In this document: positions 1 through 8,805 of the stretch, one piece after another
Position numbering within the stretch: the first letter of the stretch is position 1
Layout of the letters: each line of letters opens with the position of its first letter
From: a bacterium
GTDB lineage: Bacteria > Elusimicrobiota > Elusimicrobia > UBA1565 > UBA9628
Assembly: GCA_021822495.1 (NCBI GenBank)
Contig: JAKAQO010000001.1
Location: 390,808 to 454,807 of the forward strand
Direction: 5' to 3'
DNA: 64,000 nucleotides
Translations under genes and position numbers: made by a program
Notes under the pieces: generated by a model
Seen by the model: only the letters and a program-made list of their open reading frames with translations
Database searches by the model: none
What the model was told of the DNA's origin: nothing

Positions 1-378
1 AAAGGCTTGAGCGATGGCGTTCCCATGCCCTTTAAGACGCAGAGAACTCTCTCTGTCGGCTGCGATAATTTTTTCATAAGCCTTGGGGTTTGATTTTTCC
101 AGCCACATCATCAAGGTCGGGCCAAAATTAAAGCTAATCCAGGAATAATTATTAACCTTTTTGACGACTTGCCCATCCGCCCCCACAATACGCGCTTCCG
201 TGTTGGGGACATAACATTCCGCCGCGATTCTCTCATTCCAGTCGTGGAAATCTCCGGCGGATTCTTGGCGTTCAATGAAGCCAGTCCAAGGGTTTTCGCG
301 AGGCGGCTGGTAGAAATGCCCATGAATACAAACCTGCCTGCCAGATAAGGAAGAACGAAGCGAAGAATTACGCGGCAA
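1..378 (-). CDS. Glycoside hydrolase family 57-type protein (DUF3536 architecture), N-terminal part, cut by window edge
   Basis: In the frame behind lpxA the minus strand reads through VCIHGHFYQPPRENPW and later HDWNERIAAECYVPN and ISFNFGPTLMMWLE, with no stop before the edge. These blocks are the recognisable N-terminus of GH57-like proteins that carry a DUF3536 region, presumed alpha-glucan-active enzymes. The substrate cannot be told from this fragment. The start is uncertain. No ATG or GTG lies close before the conserved block; the nearest standard codon is TTG at 378-376, which overlaps the end of lpxA, while ATT at 327-325 follows an AGGCAGG sequence. It is the last visible gene of the envelope operon. 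The rest lies left of the window. Confidence 0.72.
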   Translation of the reverse strand, partial: MPRNSSLRSSLSGRQVCIHGHFYQPPRENPWTGFIERQESAGDFHDWNERIAAECYVPNTEARIVGADGQVVKKVNNYSWISFNFGPTLMMWLEKSNPKAYEKIIAADRESSLRLKGHGNAIAQAF

Positions 379-1171
379 CTTCCTCTTCCTGCTGGACGCC
401 TTTAGGGGCTGGACGAATGACCCCTCGCTTGGAGGATCGGATGAAAGAAATCATCTCCCGCGCTTCCGCACAGCGAATGGATTCCGCTTGGGACAAAGCC
501 TCCTCCAAGGGAAGGCCTGACATAAACAAAATGCGATAAGCCTCTTTGATGAGTTTGACCGAAGCCGGAGAAACGCCAGCGCGGCGAAGCCCCAAAAGAT
601 TAAGACCTTTAAGCGTCGCGCGATCTCCCTGAACCATGCAAAAGGGAGGAACATCCTTAGGAATCATCGCGCCGCCGCCAACCATGCACAAGCGGCCAAT
701 TCGCGTATGCTGATGAGCGGCCGCGAGCCCGCCAAAGACGGTAAAATCTCCCACTTCGATATGCCCCGCCATCGCGACCGAATTAGCGAAAATGACATGG
801 TTGCCGATGACGCAATCGTGAGCGACATGGGAATACGCCATAAAAAGGCAATTCGAACCAATCACGGTTTTCCCGGTCGCATGAGTTCCGCGGTTTAAGG
901 TCACGCATTCCCGGACCGTATTGGAATCTCCCATGATGAGAAGAGTCTCTTCGCCGGCAAACTTAAGGTCTTGAGGCGCGCCGCCGACATAGGCCCCGGG
1001 AAAAATTTGGTTATTTTTTCCCATCTCGGTTCTCTCAATGACGGCATGGGCTCCAATGACGCAACCCGCTCCAACCTTTGTATGCGGGCCAATCACGGCA
1101 TAAGGGCCGATTTCAACGCTGGAATCTATTTTTGCGTTTGGATCAATAACGGCGGTTGAATGGATAGCCAT
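368..1171 (-). CDS. lpxA: UDP-N-acetylglucosamine acyltransferase LpxA
   Basis: First enzyme of lipid A synthesis: it moves a 3-hydroxyacyl chain from ACP to the 3-OH of UDP-GlcNAc in the cytoplasm. The 267-residue protein has the usual length. It begins with hexapeptide repeats (STAVIDPNAKIDSSVEIGPY), which form a left-handed beta-helix. The segment SHVAHDCVIGNHV contains the catalytic-type histidine, and GHIEVGDFTVFGGLAAAHQ follows as in characterised LpxA. The C-terminal helical part (LKGLNLLGLRRAGVSP) is present. It follows fabZ with a 1-nt overlap, so the lpxD-lpxC-fabZ-lpxA block is translated as one operon. Confidence 0.96.
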   Translation of the reverse strand: MAIHSTAVIDPNAKIDSSVEIGPYAVIGPHTKVGAGCVIGAHAVIERTEMGKNNQIFPGAYVGGAPQDLKFAGEETLLIMGDSNTVRECVTLNRGTHATGKTVIGSNCLFMAYSHVAHDCVIGNHVIFANSVAMAGHIEVGDFTVFGGLAAAHQHTRIGRLCMVGGGAMIPKDVPPFCMVQGDRATLKGLNLLGLRRAGVSPASVKLIKEAYRILFMSGLPLEEALSQAESIRCAEAREMISFIRSSKRGVIRPAPKGVQQEEEVAA

Positions 1172-1641
1172 TAAGCCGCCTCCTTATCCACGACGGCAAA
1201 AGTCATGACGCCTTCCGCGGCAATTTTATCTCCGATTCTGGCCTCGCCTTTAAATTTTCCAGCCCGGCCAAGCCTTAAAACCTCGACATGAAGTTTCAAC
1301 TCGCTACCGGGAAAAACCGGGGTCCTAAATTTCGCCTCTTCAATCCCCATAAAGTATGCGATTTTATTTTCATAGCCGCCCTTGGACAAAAGCATGACAC
1401 AAGCGGCTTGGGCCAGGGCCTCCATGATCAAAACGCCGGGCATAATCGGGTGATCGGGGAAATGCCCCTGAAAAAACGGTTCGTTAATCGTCACCATCTT
1501 GGTTCCGACCGCACGCTTATCTTCTTCAATAATTTCGACTTTATCCACTAAGAGGAAAGGATAGCGATGGGGAATCGCCTTTTTGATGCCCTTAATATCC
1601 ACGACCCGAACCGGGGTCTGGGTAGAAACTGTATTTTCCAT
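1171..1641 (-). CDS. fabZ: 3-hydroxyacyl-ACP dehydratase FabZ
   Basis: Dehydrates 3-hydroxyacyl-ACP during fatty-acid elongation and so competes with LpxA and LpxD for the same acyl pool. The hot-dog fold signature is clear: IPHRYPFLLVDKV, then GHFPDHPIMPGVLIMEALAQ with the catalytic His and Glu. The frame is open further upstream, but I start at the ATG at 1641, which overlaps the lpxC stop codon (TAATG). This gives 156 residues, a normal FabZ length, and a sensible N-terminus. In some Bacteroidota and Chlamydia-like lineages LpxC and FabZ are fused; here they are separate but directly overlapping. Confidence 0.94.
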   Translation of the reverse strand: MENTVSTQTPVRVVDIKGIKKAIPHRYPFLLVDKVEIIEEDKRAVGTKMVTINEPFFQGHFPDHPIMPGVLIMEALAQAACVMLLSKGGYENKIAYFMGIEEAKFRTPVFPGSELKLHVEVLRLGRAGKFKGEARIGDKIAAEGVMTFAVVDKEAA

Positions 1642-2519
1642 TACCGCGCCTCCAGGGATTTCTTGCCTCTCATCTTTGCCGCCGCGTCTCTTAAAAGCTT
1701 GGCAAAAGCAACGTTGTGGGCGTGTCCTAAGCATTCGGCCTCAACCCGCATCTTAAAAAGCGGACGACCGATAAGGGTTAAATCCCCTATTAAGTCTAGC
1801 ATTTTGTGACGAACGAACTCATCCGGGAAACGAAGCCCCCCCTCGTTGGTGTGATAGCAGTCTTTTCCAATGACAATCGCGTTGTCTAAAGAGCCTCCTT
1901 GCGCCAGGCCCTGGGACTTTAAGAATTCAACCTCATGTTCAAAACAAAAAGTTCGGGCCGGAGCAATCTCTCGAAGATAGACCTCCCGATCCATGGTCAA
2001 GGTCAAACTCATCTCCGGCATCAGGGGATGCTCATGAATCAAGGTCGCTTTAATCTCAAAATTATCGGCGGGAAAAGCCCGATACTTTGCTTTTCCGTCT
2101 TGATAATGAACCTCTCCCGGCAAATGAAGCCAGCGTTTAGGCACATCCGGGTAACGCTCGATTCCAGCCGTCAAAATCGCCTTCACAAAGGGCAATGCTG
2201 AACCATCCATGATGGGAGGTTCTGGGGCGGAGACCAGGACATCAATATTGTCAATTCCCACTCCCGTACAAGCCGATAAAACGTGTTCGACCGTGTGAAT
2301 TTTGGCTTCTCCCAACCCTAAATTTGTTCCACGAGCGGTCGTAATAACAAAATCCGGCCTAGCCGGAACCATGGGATGACCCGGCAAATCCACCCTAAAA
2401 AACCGAATGCCAGTGTTGGCCGGAGAAGGACGGAACGTCAACTTTGACGGATGTCCTGTATGAAGGCCGATGCCTTCAAGGCTGATTTCTTTTTTAATCG
2501 TCGCCTGCATTGTTTCCAT
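1641..2519 (-). CDS. lpxC: UDP-3-O-acyl-N-acetylglucosamine deacetylase LpxC
   Basis: Zinc-dependent deacetylase, the committed step of lipid A synthesis. The 292 residues include HTVEHVLSACTG (first zinc histidine), the DEFVRHKMLDLIGDL block with the HKxxD zinc motif, and GHAHNVAF near the C-terminus, where the general acid histidine lies. Length is normal for single-domain LpxC. Two starts are possible: 2519, overlapping lpxD by 26 nt, or the ATG at 2510, which begins directly at MQATIKKEISLEGIGLHTG. The gene is coupled to lpxD upstream and fabZ downstream. Confidence 0.96.
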   Translation of the reverse strand: METMQATIKKEISLEGIGLHTGHPSKLTFRPSPANTGIRFFRVDLPGHPMVPARPDFVITTARGTNLGLGEAKIHTVEHVLSACTGVGIDNIDVLVSAPEPPIMDGSALPFVKAILTAGIERYPDVPKRWLHLPGEVHYQDGKAKYRAFPADNFEIKATLIHEHPLMPEMSLTLTMDREVYLREIAPARTFCFEHEVEFLKSQGLAQGGSLDNAIVIGKDCYHTNEGGLRFPDEFVRHKMLDLIGDLTLIGRPLFKMRVEAECLGHAHNVAFAKLLRDAAAKMRGKKSLEAR

Positions 2520-3585
2520 GAATGTTTCTCCCCAAAGAAATATTCTCTTGGCTCGCCAACTTTTTTACCGCGCTAAAGAGTTCCGGAAGACGCCCAAATA
2601 AAGCCTGCAATTTCATCGCCTCTCTCCTGGGACGAGCCGGATATCCGAAAAGAATTTGTCCTTTCTCAACATCCGACATGATTCCGCTTTGGGCCAGCAA
2701 AACGCTTCCATCCGCAACTTTGAGATGCCCCGCCACGCCGACCTGAGCAGCTATGATGACGTGGTTGCCCACCTGGGTTGAACCCGCAACTCCCACCTGA
2801 CCGGCGATCAGGCATCCCTTTCCAATTTGAACGTTATGGGCGATCTGGACCAAATTATCAATCTTGGTCCCGTCTCCAATCGTTGTCGAACTAATTGTCG
2901 CCCGGTCAATGGAGACGTTTGAGCCCACCTCAACATCATCTCCAATAACGACATTCCCTAACTGAGGGATCTTCCGGTGCCTGCCGGTCTTTTTATCCGT
3001 TGAAAACCCGAATCCATCGGAACCAATCACCGTTCCGGAGTGAATAATCGCGCGGTCCCCAATCACGCAGTTTTCGCGAATCACGACATTGGGATAAATA
3101 AGACAATCCTTTCCAAGGCGAGCTCCCGCGCCAACAAAACAATGCGAACCGATTTTTGTACGTTCTCCGATTACCGCTTTGCGTTCAATGACGACAAAGG
3201 GAGATACAGAAACATCAGGCCTTAGACGCGCTTCATAATGAATCACCGCCCGCTCATCCACCAAGGCCGGGGTCTTGGGAAATTGGGACTCAATTTCGGT
3301 TAATAATTGAGAGAAGGCGTATTGCGGGTCTTCGACATAAATCTGACAAGGAGCGGAATATAATTGCTTTTCGGAACCTCGCGGTAAAATCAGGCACCCC
3401 GCGCGAGAATCTCTCGCGACTTTGGCGTATTTGAGATTTCCAAGAAAAGAAATATCCAAAGGCCCCGCGCTTTCGAGGGAATCAAGTCCCGCGATCATCA
3501 AATTTCCGTCCCCCTCGATCTCCCCCTCAACCAAAAGAGCGATCTCCGAAGTCTTTTTACCCAAATAAAGAGAATTCTTGCTCAT
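2494..3585 (-). CDS. lpxD: UDP-3-O-(3-hydroxyacyl)glucosamine N-acyltransferase LpxD
   Basis: Third enzyme of lipid A synthesis; adds the N-linked hydroxyacyl chain. The 363-residue protein has the LpxD layout: an N-terminal uridine-binding domain (residues about 1-110, with GPLDISFLGNLKYA), then a long hexapeptide-repeat helix with GSDGFGFSTD and KIDNLVQIAHNVQIG, the latter holding the catalytic-type histidine, and a C-terminal helix. It overlaps ompH by 4 nt upstream and lpxC by 26 nt downstream. Confidence 0.95.
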   Translation of the reverse strand: MSKNSLYLGKKTSEIALLVEGEIEGDGNLMIAGLDSLESAGPLDISFLGNLKYAKVARDSRAGCLILPRGSEKQLYSAPCQIYVEDPQYAFSQLLTEIESQFPKTPALVDERAVIHYEARLRPDVSVSPFVVIERKAVIGERTKIGSHCFVGAGARLGKDCLIYPNVVIRENCVIGDRAIIHSGTVIGSDGFGFSTDKKTGRHRKIPQLGNVVIGDDVEVGSNVSIDRATISSTTIGDGTKIDNLVQIAHNVQIGKGCLIAGQVGVAGSTQVGNHVIIAAQVGVAGHLKVADGSVLLAQSGIMSDVEKGQILFGYPARPRREAMKLQALFGRLPELFSAVKKLASQENISLGRNIHGNNAGDD

Positions 3586-4619
3586 TGAAAACCTCCTGAT
3601 GCTTTTAACACCTTAAGTCTCTTTAAAACCTTGTCAGTCAAATCAACCGCGTTGTGTCCGTAGAGAATTTGGCTTTTATCAACGACCACGCTGACTCCTG
3701 ATTCAGTCGCCACCTCTCTAATCACCTTATAGATTTTTCCTAAAAGCCCCTGGGTTTCCCGGTTTTCCAAATTGAGCAGATTCTTTTCTATAGAAGATTC
3801 GTCCTGTTTCAAAGCGGCTTCATCGCGCGTAATTTCCCGGTTTTCCTTATCAATTTTATCATTGAGTTGAGGCAAGGTCATCTTTGAAGGAGAAACCGGC
3901 TTCTGATGAGTCGAGGCAATCGCAAAAGCCGGATTTGAGGGCAAAGCCACGGGAGTTTTAACCGGAGAGGAAGAGACTAAAATCTTGGCGTTGGAAGTGG
4001 AAACCGCTGGAGGTGTACGAGAAACAGCCGCCGATGAGACAGAAACTTCTCCGGGCGTTTTAACAACGGAACTTCCAGCGGAAACGGCATAGGCGGAAGA
4101 AGTAGATGAACTCATAGAGGTAGGCCCAAAACCCGGCAACGCGGAGATTAGGTTTTTATCCAGCGGAGTCGCTGTGCTAGTCTTTGAGCTTGACGCAACC
4201 GAGGCGGGAGCTGAAATAACCGTCTTTGTGGAAATGACAGCGGAAGAGACCGGGGTCGCCGCAGCAGGAGAAGATGAGATCGCGAGCGCGCGATGGGAAG
4301 CCGAAGATGAGACGGAAACGCCCGCATCCTTTGGTTTTGACTGATTCGTAAGATCGTATTTTCTCTCCATTCTTAAATCCGAGAGGTCTTGTCTTAAATG
4401 GAGAATCCCTATTTTTTCAAGATTGATCTTATCCTCAGCTTTTTGAAGATCCTTTTTGAATTTTTTCTTGGCGGCGATCGTCTCGGGAAATTTTTCAAAC
4501 AGTTTTTCCATATCCACGTACCCGATATTCCCGCGCTCAACCCGGTTGGACTCCAAGGATAACTCGATGGCGGCATGAAGCCGAGGCGTAAGAAACAAAA
4601 ACACAAAGGGTAAAATCAT
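3582..4619 (-). CDS. OmpH/Skp-family periplasmic chaperone with a long low-complexity insert
   Basis: Periplasmic chaperone for unfolded outer-membrane proteins. The N-terminus is hydrophobic (MILPFVFLFLTPRLHAA, probable signal peptide). NIGYVDMEKLFEKFPE is the OmpH/Skp start of the mature chain, and the C-terminal half ends in the expected IREVATESGVSVVVDKSQ and DLTDKVLKRLK. Family members are about 160-190 residues; this one has 345. The excess is an insert of roughly 150 residues (about 105-255) made almost wholly of Ser, Thr, Ala, Val, Pro and Lys, placed between the two halves of the coiled-coil arm. Position between bamA and lpxD is the classical context. Function is secure; the role of the insert is unknown. 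Confidence 0.88.
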   Translation of the reverse strand: MILPFVFLFLTPRLHAAIELSLESNRVERGNIGYVDMEKLFEKFPETIAAKKKFKKDLQKAEDKINLEKIGILHLRQDLSDLRMERKYDLTNQSKPKDAGVSVSSSASHRALAISSSPAAATPVSSAVISTKTVISAPASVASSSKTSTATPLDKNLISALPGFGPTSMSSSTSSAYAVSAGSSVVKTPGEVSVSSAAVSRTPPAVSTSNAKILVSSSPVKTPVALPSNPAFAIASTHQKPVSPSKMTLPQLNDKIDKENREITRDEAALKQDESSIEKNLLNLENRETQGLLGKIYKVIREVATESGVSVVVDKSQILYGHNAVDLTDKVLKRLKVLKASGGFQ

Positions 4620-7162
4620 TAGAATGCCTGTCCCATTCCAAAGGTTACAACGGACTTTGCTTGGTTAGGAGCGTGTTCGAAACCATAACCCCAATCCAGG
4701 CGGATAGGGAAAGCCGGGGTTACGAAGCGAATTCCCACGCCCGCGTCGGTTTTGATCGCGGTGGGGCCTGTTCCAATCTCCACATTCATTTGCCGCGCTC
4801 CCGCCCAGGCAGATCCGGCATCAAAAAAGGTCTCGAAATCGGCAATGCTTCTTTGATGGGATTTAACGACCGGGAAACTCATACTTAAGGTTGAAACGTC
4901 AAAAACGGAGCCTCCATTTGGGTCTCCGACTTCACCCGTGGGCTCATATCCGCGCAAATCGTTTTCGCCCCCCAGGAAAAAGCGGTTAAAGACCGGGACC
5001 ACCGTCGTGCTTCCAAAAGGCGTGATTATGGACGCCCGGTTTAAGGCCCCTAAAACGAAGGGGTAATCATCTATAGAGAACATCTGATAATAAATCGCGT
5101 CTTTCAAGGTGGGCTGGAAAAAGTTGACCTGCCCCATGAAAGGACCTCCGGCCAGTTCCAAGGAAATCATATTTTGGCTTCCGCTGTGCGGGTCCCAAAT
5201 ATTATCCCGGGTATCCCGAGAAAAGCTGACCGTTCCATAGGAATAAATACTGGTCCCTTGAGTCAATAAATTATTAAAACCGGCTTGAACGCCGGCGATT
5301 TGCATTTGGGAGAGGGTATAGGAAAAGTTAAGAATGTATTGATCATCTTCAAAACGCGGGCCTACGGTTACCGTCGCACCCTTAGAATAAAGGGTGTAGG
5401 CGTAGAGAGAACCCCCGAAGGGACTAATCTGCATCGAGTCAAAAAGACTGATGCCCAAACTCGTGGGACTGTTGCCGACAAAAGGCGTACTCCAGTTGAC
5501 GGAATACATCAATATCCTTTGACCAAATGACCAGTTGGCCGATAACTGTTGAGCCCGTCCCAAAAAGTTCATATTGGTCAAGGACAGAGTTCCAAAAAGC
5601 CCCATGATGGAGGAATAGGCGCCGCCCGCCGTCATCATCCCGGGCTTTCCTTCAACTACGTCATAGGTCAAATCCACCTCATTGGGATCATCGGGACTTT
5701 GGATATCCACGTTCACGCTATCAAGAAAACCCAAGTTCATCAGCATTTCGCGGCTGCGCTTGACCTTTTTGGCGGAAAAAGGATCTCCGGGATTAGTGAT
5801 AATCTCCCGCCTAAGCGCATAGGTCTTGGTCGTTTTATTTCCTTCCACTCGAACCCGTTCGATATAAATGACATTTCCCTCAAAAACGCTGAAATGCACG
5901 TCCATTTCCTTCGTCTCATTATTATAGGTTTTTATGGGGAAAACGCGCGCTTTCAAATATCCCTTGTTGGCATATTTTTGCTGAATGGCCCGAATGGTAT
6001 CAATAAACTTCTCTTCGTTAAAGACGTCCCCTTGTCTGTATTCAACCACCTTAAACAAATCCGTCGAGGTAAAAACCAAATTCCCGGAAAAAGTGGTTCC
6101 CCCAAACCGGTATAGGGGCCCTTCCTTGATCTTGAGATTGATATAGATTCTTAGACGATCCAAGCTGTGCCAAACAACCGGAGTACTGATCTTGATGTCG
6201 CTGTAGCCATGGATTTCATAATAAGCCTTGATTTTTTCGATATCTTGAGGCAAAGCCTTACTGGAAAATGGTTTTCCCCGCTTATTAGTCATCAAGCCCC
6301 TGATTTTACTTTTCTTAAACGCATGGACGCCCTTGAGGGAAACCCAGAATATTTTAGATTTTTTTCCTTCCGAGACATGAAATACGATATTGGTCTTAAG
6401 CGTCGCTGTATCGGTTTTAACGGTGTCCGAAACCCGGGCATCCAAATAGCCTTTTTTATTGTAGAGTTTCAGAATTTTAGCCTTGCCTTTATCCAGTTTA
6501 ACAAGGTCCAGCGGGTCTCCATGTTTTAAAGCGACTTTCTCCGACAACACAACCGCGGAAATGGCATGAGAGCCTTTAAAGACGATGGTGTTAATCACGG
6601 GACGTTCAGTAATCAGAAAGGTTAATTTGACCTCATTGGGAGACCCAGAAACGTCTTTATAACGCGCGGGAACCGGTTTTTTAAGAGCGGTAATATCGGC
6701 CCCTATTCTCTCAAAATCTCCCAAATCCAAAAGACTCTGAATGTCCTGACTCAAGTCCGAACTCTCATAAAGACCGCCTTTTCTAGCCTTGACCTCGTCT
6801 AAAATCACGCTTTTCCGCACGTTTTTGTTCCCAGAGACGTCAATTTCCCCGATGACCCAGGGTTCGGGAGGAGGCAAATCCGAGTCTTCTTCATCACCCG
6901 AAGAAGACTCGGCCGTTGAAGATGAAACACTCGCGCTTGAAACAGAAACTGCGGGAACGCTTGAGGCCGCAATGGCTTTAAACCCGGCCATTCCGGGAAG
7001 CGCCGGAGCGGTCGAACGAATAAGACTGGAATCAACCGGACTGGGAAGATCCAATTTGGAATAGTGGACGGTCATGGTTGAGACTGACGGAATATTTTGA
7101 GCCCAGCCGAACCCTGTCATCCAAGATAAACTAAGCAACAAACCGGAAATAAAAGCGTTCAC
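4619..7162 (-). CDS. bamA: Outer membrane protein assembly factor BamA
   Basis: Central subunit of the machine that inserts beta-barrels in the outer membrane. The 847 residues begin at a GTG (7162) with a signal peptide. A Ser-rich, acidic linker (about residues 70-105) follows, then POTRA domains starting at WVIGEIDVSGNKNV and ending near LTYDVVEGKPG. The C-terminal Omp85 barrel includes FFLGGENDLRGYEPTG, the conserved loop-6 region, and the chain ends in Phe (VTFGMGQAF), as outer-membrane barrels do. The stop overlaps the ompH start (TAATG). The linker before POTRA1 is not typical and resembles the low-complexity insert of the neighbouring OmpH. Confidence 0.95.
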   Translation of the reverse strand: MNAFISGLLLSLSWMTGFGWAQNIPSVSTMTVHYSKLDLPSPVDSSLIRSTAPALPGMAGFKAIAASSVPAVSVSSASVSSSTAESSSGDEEDSDLPPPEPWVIGEIDVSGNKNVRKSVILDEVKARKGGLYESSDLSQDIQSLLDLGDFERIGADITALKKPVPARYKDVSGSPNEVKLTFLITERPVINTIVFKGSHAISAVVLSEKVALKHGDPLDLVKLDKGKAKILKLYNKKGYLDARVSDTVKTDTATLKTNIVFHVSEGKKSKIFWVSLKGVHAFKKSKIRGLMTNKRGKPFSSKALPQDIEKIKAYYEIHGYSDIKISTPVVWHSLDRLRIYINLKIKEGPLYRFGGTTFSGNLVFTSTDLFKVVEYRQGDVFNEEKFIDTIRAIQQKYANKGYLKARVFPIKTYNNETKEMDVHFSVFEGNVIYIERVRVEGNKTTKTYALRREIITNPGDPFSAKKVKRSREMLMNLGFLDSVNVDIQSPDDPNEVDLTYDVVEGKPGMMTAGGAYSSIMGLFGTLSLTNMNFLGRAQQLSANWSFGQRILMYSVNWSTPFVGNSPTSLGISLFDSMQISPFGGSLYAYTLYSKGATVTVGPRFEDDQYILNFSYTLSQMQIAGVQAGFNNLLTQGTSIYSYGTVSFSRDTRDNIWDPHSGSQNMISLELAGGPFMGQVNFFQPTLKDAIYYQMFSIDDYPFVLGALNRASIITPFGSTTVVPVFNRFFLGGENDLRGYEPTGEVGDPNGGSVFDVSTLSMSFPVVKSHQRSIADFETFFDAGSAWAGARQMNVEIGTGPTAIKTDAGVGIRFVTPAFPIRLDWGYGFEHAPNQAKSVVTFGMGQAF

Positions 7163-7228
7163 AACTCTTTTAAACCGCCTGATTTCCCAATGCCATAGAT
7201 GAACGCTTTTTAGATGATACCAGATAAA

Positions 7229-8014
7229 TTAGCTCGAAGATGAAGTGTACTGCCGCACTGAATTCTCCCAAAACCAAAAACTGAATCCCAAAAGCGTTAT
7301 GGATAAGAAAAAGGAATAAGCGATCCATTCCCAGGACAAAAGGCCCAAAAAAGCCCGGACAGGAAAAGTCGTCATCACCGCGATAGGAACGACAAAAGTC
7401 AAAACAAGCTGAAACATCGGGCCATACACTTCGATGGGGAACCTCCCCATGAACATGATGTCTCGGTAAATCCAAATGGTATTTTCCAACTCCTGGGTCC
7501 GAACGGCCAGCCCCGCGACAAAAATATGAAACGACGAGGCAATAGCGACCGCATTGAGGGTTAGTAGAAGGTAGAGAAGCAAGCGAAGTGAAAAAATGGA
7601 AGCGGAAAGATGATGAAGAATACCCAGAGTCACGCCTAACACCGGCAGCAAGGTGAGCGCGTCCAAGAAATCAAAAGTCGTCAAAGAGAGCCTAAAAAGG
7701 GCGGGACAGGGCTGAATGAGATAAAAATCAAAATCCCCTTCGGTAACGGCCCTTCTCGCGTTATAAATTCCGCGAAAAAGTATTTGAGCCGAAATATCAA
7801 CGATATTGAAAGTTAAAAAGAAAAGGGCCGTCTCCTCAAGGGAATATCCGGCCAGGCTTTTAACGTGTCGAAATATCGCAATGATGAAAGCAAAGAAAAA
7901 AGCCACCCGCACGATCTTTCCAAGGAAAAAACCAAGAGACCCCAGCGGATGAGACACTTGCGCCATGAGGCTCATGGACGACATCTTCCACCACACCCGA
8001 AGATACTTTTTCAT
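7229..8014 (-). CDS. ABC-2 type exporter permease (ABC2_membrane_6-like), second subunit
   Basis: Polytopic inner-membrane protein, about 261 residues from the ATG at 8014 (MKKYLRVWWKMSSMSLMAQ). It has about six hydrophobic segments, and AVTEGDFDFYLIQPCPALFRL matches the family block seen after the second segment. The upstream permease ends with a 4-nt overlap, so the two form a heterodimeric channel served by the ATPase at 8802-9776. The substrate is not evident; this family is often annotated as a drug or daunorubicin-type exporter without proof. The reading frame extends upstream of 8014, but that part is an out-of-frame copy of the neighbouring gene's end. Confidence 0.82.
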   Translation of the reverse strand: MKKYLRVWWKMSSMSLMAQVSHPLGSLGFFLGKIVRVAFFFAFIIAIFRHVKSLAGYSLEETALFFLTFNIVDISAQILFRGIYNARRAVTEGDFDFYLIQPCPALFRLSLTTFDFLDALTLLPVLGVTLGILHHLSASIFSLRLLLYLLLTLNAVAIASSFHIFVAGLAVRTQELENTIWIYRDIMFMGRFPIEVYGPMFQLVLTFVVPIAVMTTFPVRAFLGLLSWEWIAYSFFLSITLLGFSFWFWENSVRQYTSSSS

Positions 8015-8805
8015 CCGCCTTCCGCCGAGTAAATCGAAAGTCCCTTGCGCCAAACCCAAACTGACGCCGCCCCGAAAACCACAGCCCAAACCCCGCTGAT
8101 AAATAAATCTTGAAGAGCCTGTCCGCGGGACACTCGCCCGAGATAGATGTTAATCGGCAAAAAAACGAGATAGGGAAAAGGGCTAAAAGATAACCCTTTC
8201 TGAATCAAACGCGGCAAAACATTCAGTGGAAAAAACGCGCCCGCCGCGAATTGAATGAAAATTTCAAAGAAAAAAAGCGGCCCGCCTGATTCCGAAGTCC
8301 AAAACGCAAGCGAACTGACCAAAAACTCGAGAAAAAAGAAAAGAAGCGAAGCCATCATAAGGGCTCCAACAAATAAAAAGAAAGCCGTAATGGATTTCGG
8401 CCAATAAAAAGGCGGATGAAAAAAAATGAGAAGCGCTCCAATTTCAAGCAAAGCGGCGAAGAGATGAACCGTTTTTTGGGATAAATCGAGAGCCAAGGCG
8501 TATCCATGATAGTTCATTGGACGAACAAGATAAGATGAGATTTTTCCGGAAGAAATTTCTCCCACGAGTTCCCAACCGCGCCCGGTCAAGGCAAACGAGC
8601 GTAAAATATTCATCCCTAAAACATAGGTCAGCATTTGAGAATAGGAGTAACCCAAAAATGACGGGTGGCCCCACAAAAGAGTCTTCCAAAAATAATAAAG
8701 GCTCAACATCACCGCAATTCCCCCGAGACGGTCCATAACGAAAGACGAACGCCTCTGAAGAGTCTCTTGGAGGGAAATTAAGTAAGCGCGAAGATACTTC
8801 TTCAT
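8011..8805 (-). CDS. ABC-2 type exporter permease, first subunit
   Basis: A 264-residue membrane protein with about six transmembrane segments. The block GEISSGKISSYLVRPMNYHGYALA is the same feature as in the next gene (TEGDFDFYLIQP), showing that the two permeases are related. It overlaps the ATPase gene upstream and the second permease downstream by 4 nt each, the pattern of a single transporter operon. Both permeases begin MKKYLR, so one may have arisen from the other by duplication. Confidence 0.82.
   Translation of the reverse strand: MKKYLRAYLISLQETLQRRSSFVMDRLGGIAVMLSLYYFWKTLLWGHPSFLGYSYSQMLTYVLGMNILRSFALTGRGWELVGEISSGKISSYLVRPMNYHGYALALDLSQKTVHLFAALLEIGALLIFFHPPFYWPKSITAFFLFVGALMMASLLFFFLEFLVSSLAFWTSESGGPLFFFEIFIQFAAGAFFPLNVLPRLIQKGLSFSPFPYLVFLPINIYLGRVSRGQALQDLFISGVWAVVFGAASVWVWRKGLSIYSAEGG

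Noticed and set aside
5549-6115. Long plus-strand ORF of 188 codons inside bamA
   Set aside because: Antisense shadow of the well-supported BamA frame, with no start signal or recognisable domain.
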